Source: JAUUSJ01 sp964439395 (GTDB lineage Bacteria > Bacillota > Clostridia > Lachnospirales > Lachnospiraceae). From it: 64,000 nucleotides of DNA. The notes beneath the pieces are model-generated. The model did no database searches, had not been told where the DNA came from, and saw nothing but the letters and a program-made list of their open reading frames with translations. The DNA lies in NCBI GenBank assembly GCA_964439395.1, contig CAYTNV010000007.1:43029-107028 (forward strand). Reading direction: 5' to 3'. The stretch's first letter is position 1, and every line of letters starts with the position of its first letter. This document shows positions 10,245-18,287 of this stretch, piece by piece. A program made the translations under genes and the position numbers.

Positions 10245-10958
10245 CTATACGGTCACATAAGTTCCATTAAAAGAACCGTTAAATGTATTGATAATACTAT
10301 TTTCCTCACCAAGACCAAATACAAGCATCGGCATCTTATTCTCAAGACACATAATCGTAGCTGTTAAGTCAATAACTGCCAACTTCTTTTCTAAAACTTC
10401 ATCTAAACTAATTGTATCGTACTTCTTCGCCTCTTTGTTTATCTTAGGGTCACTATCATATACACCATCGATTGCCTTTGCAAGTAAAATAGCATCTGCC
10501 TCAATCTCAATTGCTCGAAGTGCTGTAGCAGTATCTGTGGAAAAATATGGATGTCCTGTGCCACCTGCAAAAAATGTAATCACACCATTATCCAAGTTCT
10601 CAATTGCCGCATCTTTAGAAAAGACTTCTGCAAATGTTCCGCATGTGAACGGAGTAAATACCTTTGTCCTAAGCCCGACAGCTCGAAACATCTCAGACAC
10701 ATAAATACAGTTCATCACTGTTGCAAGCATACCAATTTGATCCGCCTTTGTACGGTCCATATTTTCACTTGTTCTTCCTCTCCAAAAATTTCCTCCACCG
10801 ATGACAACAGCAATCTGAAGTCCCTGTTCAGCAACTATTTTAACCTGCTTTGCCACCTCAAGAACTGTGGCCTCATCAAATCCTGTCTTTTTCTCTCCTG
10901 CGAGCGCCTCACCACTAAGCTTTAAAAGCACTCTTTTCATGTTTTTTATGTTTTTCAT
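10245..10958 (-). CDS. pyrH: Uridylate kinase (UMP kinase)
   Basis: Phosphorylates UMP to UDP; hexameric, amino-acid-kinase fold, usually controlled by GTP and UTP. Motifs seen are KLSGEAL (near residue 12), IGGGNFWRG (about 54-62), GTGHPYFSTDTA (about 130) and a DGVYDSDP loop. The start at 10958 has GAGGTG five bases upstream; the family core begins at the ATG seven codons later, but the ribosome site favours the longer form. It heads the pyrH-frr-uppS-cdsA-dxr-rseP-ispG-polC series and has a promoter-like element upstream (11033-11061). Confidence 0.96.
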   Translation of the reverse strand: MKNIKNMKRVLLKLSGEALAGEKKTGFDEATVLEVAKQVKIVAEQGLQIAVVIGGGNFWRGRTSENMDRTKADQIGMLATVMNCIYVSEMFRAVGLRTKVFTPFTCGTFAEVFSKDAAIENLDNGVITFFAGGTGHPYFSTDTATALRAIEIEADAILLAKAIDGVYDSDPKINKEAKKYDTISLDEVLEKKLAVIDLTATIMCLENKMPMLVFGLGEENSIINTFNGSFNGTYVTV

Positions 10959-11032
10959 TAAAACACCTCTACTTTTGTTTTTTCCATTGAGCTAATATTC
11001 TAACTAGAACCATTTTATAGCTCTCTAGCTCA

Positions 11033-11061
11033 AGTATACCATAGAAAATCTTCTATTTCCA
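11033..11061 (-). promoter_or_regulatory. Probable sigma-A promoter for pyrH
   Basis: On the minus strand TGGAAA (11056-11061), a 17-base spacer and TATACT (11033-11038). It overlaps the last codons of the upstream hydrolase gene and lies about 75 bases before the pyrH start. The -10 box is good and the -35 box is partial. Confidence 0.5.
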
Positions 11062-12036
11062 TATATTCTTAATAAAATTTCCAACTTCCTCCCATGCCTT
11101 TTTAGATTCTGGAAGAAGATTGCCTGCCATCTGAAAGTCATGAAACATTCCCTCATATACATTCAAAGTTACTTCCACTCCGCTTTCCCTCGCCTTTTTA
11201 GCAGCACCTAAACTATCGCTTAAAAGCATCTCGATACTTCCAACTTGAAATAAAATCGGAGGAAATCCTGTGAAATCTCCAAATAATGGTGATATATATG
11301 GATTTTTAGGGTCATCATCTTTTTTTAAATATTCTCTCTCATATAACATACTTTCCTTTGTATTTCCAAAAAGAGGGTCTTTCTCAAAATTTTCCTTATA
11401 ACTTTCCCCCGATAAAGTTAAATCTGTCCACGGAGACATGCAAATAAAAGCAGCTGGCATTTCAATTCCATGATTCCTTAAATAATGCCCAAGACAAAGA
11501 GCAAGCCCACCACCTGCGGAATCTCCCGCTACAATAATATCCTCTCCGCTATAGCCGGCCTCCCCTAAAAGCCATTGATATGCCGCCACGGCATCTTCAA
11601 AAGCAGCTGGAAAAGGATTCTCCGGTGCAACTCTATAATCAATCGTAAGAACACTTGCTCCTAAACTCTCCTCACTATAATGTATAGCAAATCTATAATA
11701 TATATTTTTCATTGGGCCAATATAACCTCCGCCATGTAGCTGCAAAATTACTTTATCTTTATTGGGGAACTCATCGGTTTTCGCAATAATTCGCTTAATT
11801 TTTCTCTCAAACTTTGTCTCCTCTTGCTCATCTTTTTGAGATAAAAATTCCATCGAAAATTTTTCCATCTCAATCTTCTCATTACGAAAAATTGGAGGAC
11901 AACTCCATTCCGGCTCTATCGGATGCTTTCTAAACTCCCCAGTTTGAATCGGCTTTCCGAGAACTGTCATATTAATATCTGCAATAATCTTTCGCATTAA
12001 TGCACTTCTTACACTCACATCTTCCTTTGGTCTCAT
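11053..12036 (-). CDS. Alpha/beta hydrolase, hormone-sensitive-lipase family
   Basis: Probable carboxylesterase or deacylase. The 327-residue protein has the oxyanion-hole motif HGGG (about residue 97), the nucleophile elbow GDSAGG (Ser about 171), a DPKNPYISPLFG stretch typical of the family and a C-terminal His in FHDF (about 298), giving a full Ser-Asp-His triad. There is no signal peptide, so it is likely cytoplasmic. Its ATG overlaps the stop of the preceding gene (ATGA), and that gene in turn overlaps the acyltransferase, so the three are made as a coupled unit. This suggests the hydrolase acts on, or edits, the product of the acyltransferase. Substrate unknown. Confidence 0.85.
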   Translation of the reverse strand: MRPKEDVSVRSALMRKIIADINMTVLGKPIQTGEFRKHPIEPEWSCPPIFRNEKIEMEKFSMEFLSQKDEQEETKFERKIKRIIAKTDEFPNKDKVILQLHGGGYIGPMKNIYYRFAIHYSEESLGASVLTIDYRVAPENPFPAAFEDAVAAYQWLLGEAGYSGEDIIVAGDSAGGGLALCLGHYLRNHGIEMPAAFICMSPWTDLTLSGESYKENFEKDPLFGNTKESMLYEREYLKKDDDPKNPYISPLFGDFTGFPPILFQVGSIEMLLSDSLGAAKKARESGVEVTLNVYEGMFHDFQMAGNLLPESKKAWEEVGNFIKNIWK

Positions 12037-12719
12037 CGGTGAAATCTCCTTTCTAATTCGTGCAAAAATGTTTTTCTTGTCACTATAATACTACTAATTA
12101 AACCAGCAATAGATGAGAAAATTGCCAATATAATAAACGGTGTGATCGGTATTTTTCTGATGAAAAACATAAAAAGTAAGCCAAAATTAAAAATCATCCA
12201 AAAAAACTGTCGAATAAATGATTCCTTGCGCTTTTCTTCTCTCATCATCATACAAAATAAAACCGCAAAATTTACATTAACTATGACGGACGGAATCATG
12301 TATTGAAATGACCATCCTGTACTTTCTGTCATCTTATCTAAAGCTATACTAGCTATAATAATAACGACTCCATGAAGCATAATTTTTGCCTCCCAATCCA
12401 CATAAGTTTTAAGACAAAAATTCATCATAAGCCAAAAATAAAAAATAGCAATAACAACTGGTACCGACCAATAAATCCCTCTAAAATAAACATAATTGAT
12501 CCCGACTGCCAAAACTGATAAAAGAAAGAGACATAAAAAGAAAGTATTTTTCAAAATCAAAATTCTTTTTATATCAAATGGAATCTTAGGATATCCCACA
12601 TATTCTACTTCTTTCATTATTTTCCTGTCTTCTTCCAACTCTACTAATTTCTCATGACAAAGTGGACATTTTTCTTCCTTATCTAAAATCTCTACCATAC
12701 ATTTTTTGCATACTTTCAT
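12033..12719 (-). CDS. Zinc-ribbon membrane protein, DUF6320-like
   Basis: A 228-residue protein of unknown function. The N-terminus is a small zinc ribbon with C4, C7, C18 and C21 (CKKC...CPLC). After a short charged linker come about six hydrophobic segments (roughly residues 52-72, 76-92, 107-124, 133-153, 168-183 and 188-210). It overlaps both neighbours by four bases (ATGA), so it is translationally coupled between the condensation-type acyltransferase and the hydrolase. I recall this three-gene arrangement as one seen in Lachnospiraceae with the middle gene labelled DUF6320; that label is from memory. A membrane scaffold or receptor for the two enzymes is a guess. Confidence 0.65.
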   Translation of the reverse strand: MKVCKKCMVEILDKEEKCPLCHEKLVELEEDRKIMKEVEYVGYPKIPFDIKRILILKNTFFLCLFLLSVLAVGINYVYFRGIYWSVPVVIAIFYFWLMMNFCLKTYVDWEAKIMLHGVVIIIASIALDKMTESTGWSFQYMIPSVIVNVNFAVLFCMMMREEKRKESFIRQFFWMIFNFGLLFMFFIRKIPITPFIILAIFSSIAGLISSIIVTRKTFLHELERRFHR

Positions 12720-13984
12720 CTTGAAACCCCATTGCTCTCTATTAAAATAATAATTCCCATCTTTGATAATTCTCGAAAAAACGCTCGCTGCAAATTTGTC
12801 TCTTTCCAGATAGAAGAAAATGTAATCATTACCTTATCTCCAAAAGAAATTGCATTACATTTTAGAGGCTGCGTCTTTCCAACTCCCATCGACACACAAA
12901 AACTAGAAATCTGCTCTTCATATTCTTTTTCTAATCTCACAACTCCCAAATTTGAAAATGTCATTGTATGGGAGTGAATTGATCTAGAGTAAACAATTTT
13001 TGTTGCCCATTTTTTAATAAATAGGGGAACAAAACAAATGAATGGATTATTCTCAAATTTCATATTATAAGCAATAATTTCTTCCATTTTATCTTTTGTA
13101 ATCTTCTCCTTCATCTGTCTTTTTACTTCAAATAAAATTTCCTCAAAGCTATGTCCCTTTCCTTCTGAGAAAAAAGAAATATTGGTAACCGCAAAAAAAT
13201 TCATCATAGTATCTGATTCGAAAATATTTCTAAGATTAATTGGAAGATTGATGGCAATTGGTGATTTACTTGGCTCTTCTTTTAAATATTCCTTATAAAT
13301 ACAGTAGATTAAAACTGCCGCAATAAACTGAGTAATACTTGCTTCCTTTTCTTTACATATTGCCTTTAGAGATAGTAAATCCGCATATCCCTCAATCATA
13401 CTATATTTTCCAAGGACATAACTCTCTCCCGTTATTTGATAGGCTCGCTTCGTAGTATAGCTCTCCCAATGCCTCTTTTTATAATTTTTTTTATAGCTAT
13501 CTTCCAAATCAAAAATATTCTCTCCTCTTGGAGTTTTATGTTCTCCTTTTTTTAACGCCAAATAGCTGCATGTTAATTCTTTTAAAAAATTTACTGCTCC
13601 AAGTCCATCTGTAATTGCATGAAAAACCTCTAAATTAATTCTTTTTCTATAATAGCTCACTCGAAATAAATGCTGTGTTCCTCCATGTGGATCAATATAC
13701 CTGCATGGATACGATAATTCATCTTCTATCATAGGTGTATTGGTATTATCTTCAAAATAATACCAAAATAACCCTCTTCTAAGTTTTACTCCAAAAGTCT
13801 CAAAGGACGGTAATGTCTCCTCTAATGCTTTTTGCAAAAGCTCTGGGGTTATCTCTTCTTTTAATACAACAGATATACGAAATACATTTGTCATTTTTTC
13901 ATTTGCAGTAATGGGAAAAATTTTTGCTGTATTATCTAATCTTCTCCATTTAATCTGTTTTTTATCTTTTTTCTTTTTCTTCAT
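12716..13984 (-). CDS. Condensation-type acyltransferase (HxxxDG family)
   Basis: A 422-residue protein resembling alcohol O-acetyltransferases and NRPS condensation-like acyltransferases. The active-site motif is present as HAITDG at about residues 121-126, in the context EVFHAITDGLGAVNFLKEL. The second-half features are also seen (NLPINLRNIF, about 245-255, and FSNLGVV near residue 345). No carrier protein or adenylation domain is nearby, so this is a stand-alone acyltransferase. The N-terminus is strongly basic (KKKKKDKKQIKWRR). It is first of the three-gene coupled set. Substrate (alcohol, lipid or glycolipid) not deducible. Confidence 0.7.
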   Translation of the reverse strand: MKKKKKDKKQIKWRRLDNTAKIFPITANEKMTNVFRISVVLKEEITPELLQKALEETLPSFETFGVKLRRGLFWYYFEDNTNTPMIEDELSYPCRYIDPHGGTQHLFRVSYYRKRINLEVFHAITDGLGAVNFLKELTCSYLALKKGEHKTPRGENIFDLEDSYKKNYKKRHWESYTTKRAYQITGESYVLGKYSMIEGYADLLSLKAICKEKEASITQFIAAVLIYCIYKEYLKEEPSKSPIAINLPINLRNIFESDTMMNFFAVTNISFFSEGKGHSFEEILFEVKRQMKEKITKDKMEEIIAYNMKFENNPFICFVPLFIKKWATKIVYSRSIHSHTMTFSNLGVVRLEKEYEEQISSFCVSMGVGKTQPLKCNAISFGDKVMITFSSIWKETNLQRAFFRELSKMGIIILIESNGVSR

Positions 13985-14061
13985 TTTATTATTATAACCC
14001 TAACCAAATTATTTTTTCCTTATTCTATAATAAACTATAACAAGATCATTTACTAATTATC

Positions 14062-14100
14062 TCCACAGAACATACTGCATTCTATTCTCTACGAGCAAAG
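14062..14100 (+). repeat. Dispersed intergenic repeat, partial copy
   Basis: CACAGAACATACTGCATTCT followed by ATTCTCTACGAGCAAAG. It matches part of the tandem copies at 51569-51695 and the inverted copy at 63761-63840. It sits in the gap between the ASKHA and acyltransferase genes. Confidence 0.55.
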
Positions 14101-14102
14101 AA

Positions 14103-15683
14103 CTAAAAATTTAATGACATAAGAAAATTTTCATGAAATTGACTATGGCTTGCAAGTTCCACAAAAGTGGCTTCTTCCGATAATTTTAATGCTTTTTCTT
14201 GTATTTTTTCTGATAATAATGCCTGGACAGCTCCTATGCTAGCCGTATTTCCTATAATTTTTATCTTTTCAAGAGAAATATATGGAAATAATCCAATAGT
14301 TCTCGCCGCTTTCTTATCTAAATAACTGCCAAATGCTCCTCCGACTAAAATCTCATCTATCTCTTCTATTGTTTTATTCATCTCTTCTAATAAGGTTTTC
14401 ATCCCAGCTGCGATTGCTCCCTTCGCCAGTTGAATTTCTCTTATATCTTCCTGCGTGATAAAAATCTTCTTTTCTATAAGACAAAAGGCTTTTTTCTCCG
14501 CCTCCTCACAAATTTTCTCACAAATTGCTAAGGCAATTCCAGCCTCTTCCGCCTCTTTTTTAGATAACATATATCCATCTTCTCTTATAATTCCAGATTT
14601 TAAAAGCTCTGCAACTACCTCGATAATCCCAGAACCACAGATTCCAATTGCAGGCTGATTTCCTATCGTTCTTATAAAAATTTCACCATTTTTCTCAATC
14701 TTTACACTCTCAATTGCACCATCTGATGCGCGCATCCCATATGAAATGCTCGCTCCCTCAAAGACAGGACCTGCCGCCGCTGAACAGACAGAACATTTTC
14801 CATCTTGTATAAACGCCATCTCTGCATTTGTTCCAATATCAATAAAAATATAATTTCCTTTTCTCTCTAAAATATTTGTTGCAAGAAGTCCCATTGTAAT
14901 ATCTGAGCCAATCTGTCCTCCGATATTAGGAAGCACTATTATTTCCATATGGAGTTTATTTTTATCTATATCCTCTTGTATAAAACTAGAAGATAAAATT
15001 GTATTTCTCAAATTTTCTCCAAACTTTTTCTTTATCCCATGGAATTGCTGCAAAAAAGGATATCGAGCCAATGATGAGGGAGAATATCCTAAAAAAATAT
15101 GACTCATCGTCGGATTTCCCACAACCGTCACTTTTTCTATCCTTTCTATCTTCCTCTCTATTCCAAATTTTTTTATCATTTCCTCACAACAATCCAAAAT
15201 CAGCTTTTGAAGAAAGCAAAGATTCTCTTTGCTCTCTTCTATATACTGAATTCTAGAAATTACATCCGCACCAGCAATTCTTTGCGGATTTTTGCTAGCT
15301 TGAATGGAAAGTATCTCCCCATTTTCTAAATCAACTAGACTTCCCACAACTGTAGTTGTTCCAATATCAAATGCCACTCCATATTTTATCTTTGTCTCAT
15401 CAGAAGTCTTTTTATGTTCTTTAAATTCTATCTGACTTATCTTTACCTTTTTATGAGAAGTATCTTTCTCCTCATACGGAATAATAACTTCTATATCTTC
15501 CTCCACCTTCACCTGACATGCAAGACATTCCTCCCAGTCAAGAATTACTTTACATTTTTTACATGTTCCTTTTCCATTGCAAGTCTCTCCAAGAGAAATA
15601 TTAGCTCTTTTGCAAATTTCAAGTAAAGATTCCCCTTCTTTGGCCGATACTTTTTTATTTTGTGGCAAAAATAATACTTCCAT
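14103..15683 (-). CDS. 2Fe-2S / ASKHA-domain protein, corrinoid-protein reactivase-like
   Basis: Resembles RACo-type proteins, which use ATP and a 2Fe-2S centre to reduce inactivated Co(II) corrinoid proteins. The N-terminal ferredoxin-like domain carries C35, C41, C44 and C56 (CNGKGTCKKC, then CLAC). The rest has actin-fold (ASKHA) signatures: FDIGTTTVVGSLVDL (about 106), FIDIGTNAEM (about 277) and GGAFGSYLDK (about 447). At 526 residues it is somewhat shorter than the roughly 600 of classical RACo. It starts right at the end of the DUF815 ATPase gene. No corrinoid protein or methyltransferase lies in the window, so its target must be elsewhere. Confidence 0.8.
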   Translation of the reverse strand: MEVLFLPQNKKVSAKEGESLLEICKRANISLGETCNGKGTCKKCKVILDWEECLACQVKVEEDIEVIIPYEEKDTSHKKVKISQIEFKEHKKTSDETKIKYGVAFDIGTTTVVGSLVDLENGEILSIQASKNPQRIAGADVISRIQYIEESKENLCFLQKLILDCCEEMIKKFGIERKIERIEKVTVVGNPTMSHIFLGYSPSSLARYPFLQQFHGIKKKFGENLRNTILSSSFIQEDIDKNKLHMEIIVLPNIGGQIGSDITMGLLATNILERKGNYIFIDIGTNAEMAFIQDGKCSVCSAAAGPVFEGASISYGMRASDGAIESVKIEKNGEIFIRTIGNQPAIGICGSGIIEVVAELLKSGIIREDGYMLSKKEAEEAGIALAICEKICEEAEKKAFCLIEKKIFITQEDIREIQLAKGAIAAGMKTLLEEMNKTIEEIDEILVGGAFGSYLDKKAARTIGLFPYISLEKIKIIGNTASIGAVQALLSEKIQEKALKLSEEATFVELASHSQFHENFLMSLNF

Positions 15684-16988
15684 TTATTTTTCCTTCCCAG
15701 CTAAATTTAAAATAAATTGCTGCGCTGTTCTTCCTGAAATTCCGCCGTGACTTAACTCCCACTTTGTCGCATTTGCGCAAAGCTCTTCTTTACTTAATGT
15801 GATAGCTGGATAATTCTTAGCCAACTCCTCCACAATATGATAATACTCTTTTTGAGACGGACGAGAATAATTAATTGTCACGCCAAATCTCGACACAAGA
15901 GATAGCTTCTCCTGCATTGTATCAGAGCGATGCAACTCATCCTTTGACATATCAGAACGGTCTGACCACGTCTCACGAATCAGATGACGGCGATTAGATG
16001 TCGCATAAATTAAGACATTATCCGGCTTTGTCTCCAAGCCACCCTCAATCACTGCTTTTAAGTATTTATACTCAATCTCAAACTCCTCAAAAGATAAATC
16101 ATCCATATAGATAATAAACTTATAATTTCGATTCTTTACCTGAGCAATAACAGCAGATAAGTCTTTAAACTCATGTTTATAAATTTCAATCATTCGAAGC
16201 CCTTGTGGATAGTATTCATTTAAAACGGCTTTAATACTCGTAGATTTTCCAGTTCCACTATCTCCATAAAGTAGACAATTATTCGCCTGTCTTCCTGCTA
16301 CAAAAGCCTCTGTATTCTCAATTAATTTCTGTTTTTGAAGTTCATATCCAACTAAATGATTAAGACGAACATCATCTGTATTTTTAATCGGCTCTAAGAC
16401 AACCTCACCACCCTTATGGTTAATACGAAATGCCTTATTAAGACCAAATTTTCCAACTCCATATTGATAATAAAACTCTGTCACAATATCAAATACTTCT
16501 TTTTCATCTTTAGAAACTGCAATTTTTCTACTTAACTCTTTTACCTTATCACTCACATTTTTATTATAACGCTGCTCTTGTTTCTCGATAGAATGATAAT
16601 TTAGTATAGTAGAAAAACAGTCAATTCCAAGTTCCTCCTCTAATCTACTAAAATCATAAAAAAATAAATTTCTAAAAATCTTAAAATCAGATACTGCAAA
16701 AATATTGACAGAACCTTCCTGCACTCCCATTTTTTCCATAGTGATACTAAAAGGATTTTCATTTATCGCCAATACATAAGCTAAATAACAATGCCATAAA
16801 TTAAAATCAAATCCATACTGCGTAGATAAATCTAATAATTTATGAATCTGCTCATAAATATCGTTAATCAATTCATCTTTATCATAATTCTCTTTGTCAA
16901 ATTTTTCGCAAATACGTGACATGCAAAATAAAATACTATCTTTTGGAATATCTCGATAAATTACTAGTTTTGAAATTTCTTTATACAT
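15684..16988 (-). CDS. DUF815-type P-loop ATPase
   Basis: AAA-like ATP-binding protein of a family without settled function. Of the 434 residues, the N-terminal half is helical and unrecognised. The ATPase half shows Walker A GDSGTGKST (about 243-251), Walker B FIIYMDDLSFE (about 288-298), and sensor-like YATSNRRHL with a following RSDMSKDELHRSD loop, which is typical of DUF815. The start has a good AAAGGAG site. It abuts the downstream ASKHA gene and follows the Thr-rich gene by 27 bases, so the three probably form one operon. Chaperone-like remodelling of a redox or corrinoid protein is only an inference from context. Confidence 0.8.
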   Translation of the reverse strand: MYKEISKLVIYRDIPKDSILFCMSRICEKFDKENYDKDELINDIYEQIHKLLDLSTQYGFDFNLWHCYLAYVLAINENPFSITMEKMGVQEGSVNIFAVSDFKIFRNLFFYDFSRLEEELGIDCFSTILNYHSIEKQEQRYNKNVSDKVKELSRKIAVSKDEKEVFDIVTEFYYQYGVGKFGLNKAFRINHKGGEVVLEPIKNTDDVRLNHLVGYELQKQKLIENTEAFVAGRQANNCLLYGDSGTGKSTSIKAVLNEYYPQGLRMIEIYKHEFKDLSAVIAQVKNRNYKFIIYMDDLSFEEFEIEYKYLKAVIEGGLETKPDNVLIYATSNRRHLIRETWSDRSDMSKDELHRSDTMQEKLSLVSRFGVTINYSRPSQKEYYHIVEELAKNYPAITLSKEELCANATKWELSHGGISGRTAQQFILNLAGKEK

Positions 16989-17015
16989 AGTTCATTCTCC
17001 TTTTATTGTTTTTTC

Positions 17016-17975
17016 TCACTGAGCTATAGAGCTTAAGGAAGTACTAGTTGTACCGGTCGTACTAGTTGTGCTAACGGTCGTACTAGTTGTGCTGACGGTT
17101 GTACTAGCTGTGCTGACAGTTACGCTATCTGTACTGGAACTAGAATCTGTCGTATCCGTAGTTGAAGTTTTAGATTTTCTCATTGCTTTTACCCCTGCAC
17201 TTAAATATTTCTCCCAATCTGATGACTGCTCAAATCCACTTCCTCTTGTCTCTCTATTATAAATTAATCCGTCACCATCTACCCATTGGATTAAAGTTCC
17301 TTTATTATAATAATATTGCTCTCCTAAACCATCTCCATCTGCACTCCACACGGAAACATAAATTAATTCATTTCCTTGGTAATAATATTCCTCATAAGAC
17401 TTTCCATCAACAGAATCTTCTGGCTGATACAAAACTTTCGCCACATCTCCATTCGCATCTATGTACTGAATTCCAGATTTTCCCTTTTCTCTTAACTCAT
17501 AACTATCTTTTTCTAACTCAATTACATCTTTTTGTTCCGAAATCCAATCTACACTATTTCCATCTTGGTTTGTTTCTGGACCATACTTAGTAGAAATTTC
17601 TGCCTGTGTTGTCACCTCTGTCGTGGCGGTTGTCCTCCTTGTCTGCTGTGATGTCCTAGTAGAGCTTGCACTCTCTGCTTTAGACGCAGCAGTTGTTGTT
17701 TTGTCTATTGTACTCTTAGTTGTACTAGTCATCTCTTCTTCTTGAAGCTCGTCCTCATCTTCAAGTATTATATCGTCTGACTGTGTCGTTTTCTCTTCCT
17801 GCTTTATTGTCGTCTCTTCCGTTGATACTTCGTTCTTTGCCGTAGAATGGGAAGATGTCTTTATAATAGATCTTCCAATAATATATACAATAATAATCAA
17901 GCATATAAGGGATAATGTCTGCACAAATATTCCCATAATTTTCTTGAATAAATCTTCCTTCTTTCGTCGTCTCAA
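17016..17975 (-). CDS. Membrane-anchored Thr/Ser-rich protein, unknown function
   Basis: A 319-residue protein not assigned to a known family. It begins with a basic segment and one transmembrane helix (about residues 14-34), then a Thr/Ser/Glu-rich linker (about 35-125). A small folded-looking central domain rich in Gly, Asp and Tyr follows (about 130-265; GIQYIDANGDVAKVLYQP, EQYYYNKGTLIQWVDG). The tail is built from the seven-residue repeat VSTTSTT, encoded by 21-base tandem repeats at about 17048-17125. The start is TTG at 17975 with a strong AGGAGGA site. The layout suggests a protein displayed outside the membrane. First gene of the DUF815/ASKHA operon. Confidence 0.7.
   Translation of the reverse strand: MRRRKKEDLFKKIMGIFVQTLSLICLIIIVYIIGRSIIKTSSHSTAKNEVSTEETTIKQEEKTTQSDDIILEDEDELQEEEMTSTTKSTIDKTTTAASKAESASSTRTSQQTRRTTATTEVTTQAEISTKYGPETNQDGNSVDWISEQKDVIELEKDSYELREKGKSGIQYIDANGDVAKVLYQPEDSVDGKSYEEYYYQGNELIYVSVWSADGDGLGEQYYYNKGTLIQWVDGDGLIYNRETRGSGFEQSSDWEKYLSAGVKAMRKSKTSTTDTTDSSSSTDSVTVSTASTTVSTTSTTVSTTSTTGTTSTSLSSIAQ
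17048..17125 (-). repeat. 21-base tandem repeat within coding sequence
   Basis: Three to four near-identical 21-base units (core ACTAGTTGTGCTGACGGT on the plus strand) encode VSTTSTT repeats at the end of the Thr-rich protein. The unit keeps frame, so copy-number change alters tail length only. Confidence 0.75.
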
Positions 17976-18029
17976 TTGTCTTCCTCCTATATATTACCTC
18001 TATTTTTCTTTCTTTTCTCTCTTCTCACT

Positions 18030-18058
18030 ATTCTACCAATGATTGTTTTAGATTACAA
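18030..18058 (-). promoter_or_regulatory. Probable promoter of the Thr-rich/DUF815/ASKHA operon
   Basis: Minus strand TTGTAA (18053-18058), 17-base spacer, TAGAAT (18030-18035), about 55 bases before the TTG start. Its -35 region lies inside one arm of the inverted repeat at 18046-18090. Confidence 0.5.
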
Positions 18059-18090
18059 TGAAAATTTTATGAAAAATTTGTAATCTAAAA
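18046..18090. promoter_or_regulatory. 12-base inverted repeat over the -35 region
   Basis: Perfect arms TTTTAGATTACA and TGTAATCTAAAA separated by 21 bases, overlapping the -35 element of the promoter at 18030-18058. It could be an operator. No T-run follows on the minus strand. The rest of the 17,976-18,287 gap shows only the terminator at 18224-18262. Confidence 0.45.
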
Positions 18091-18223
18091 ACAGCTCTCG
18101 CAAAAAACATACTCCGTCATTCGTCTTCTGCTCCCGTCCTATTAACATAAGAAATATTATCGGATTTATGAAAGAATAAACCTTTCCTACTGTCAAAAAT
18201 TCTTGTCGATTATGACATAAAAA

Positions 18224-18270
18224 GACTCTTACCTAAGCTTCCAAAAACTTATTATAAGAGTCATTTTTTA
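18224..18270 (-). terminator. Bidirectional intrinsic terminator
   Basis: Arms GACTCTTA (18224-18231) and TAAGAGTC (18255-18262) with T-runs on both sides (TTTTTATG on minus, ATTTTTTATC on plus). It follows the stop of the minus-strand beta-helix gene at 18288. Confidence 0.8.
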
Positions 18271-18287
18271 TCATTTATCATCTTTTC

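Noticed and set aside
17040..17130. CRISPR-like short repeats
   Set aside because: They are contiguous 21-base coding repeats without spacers.
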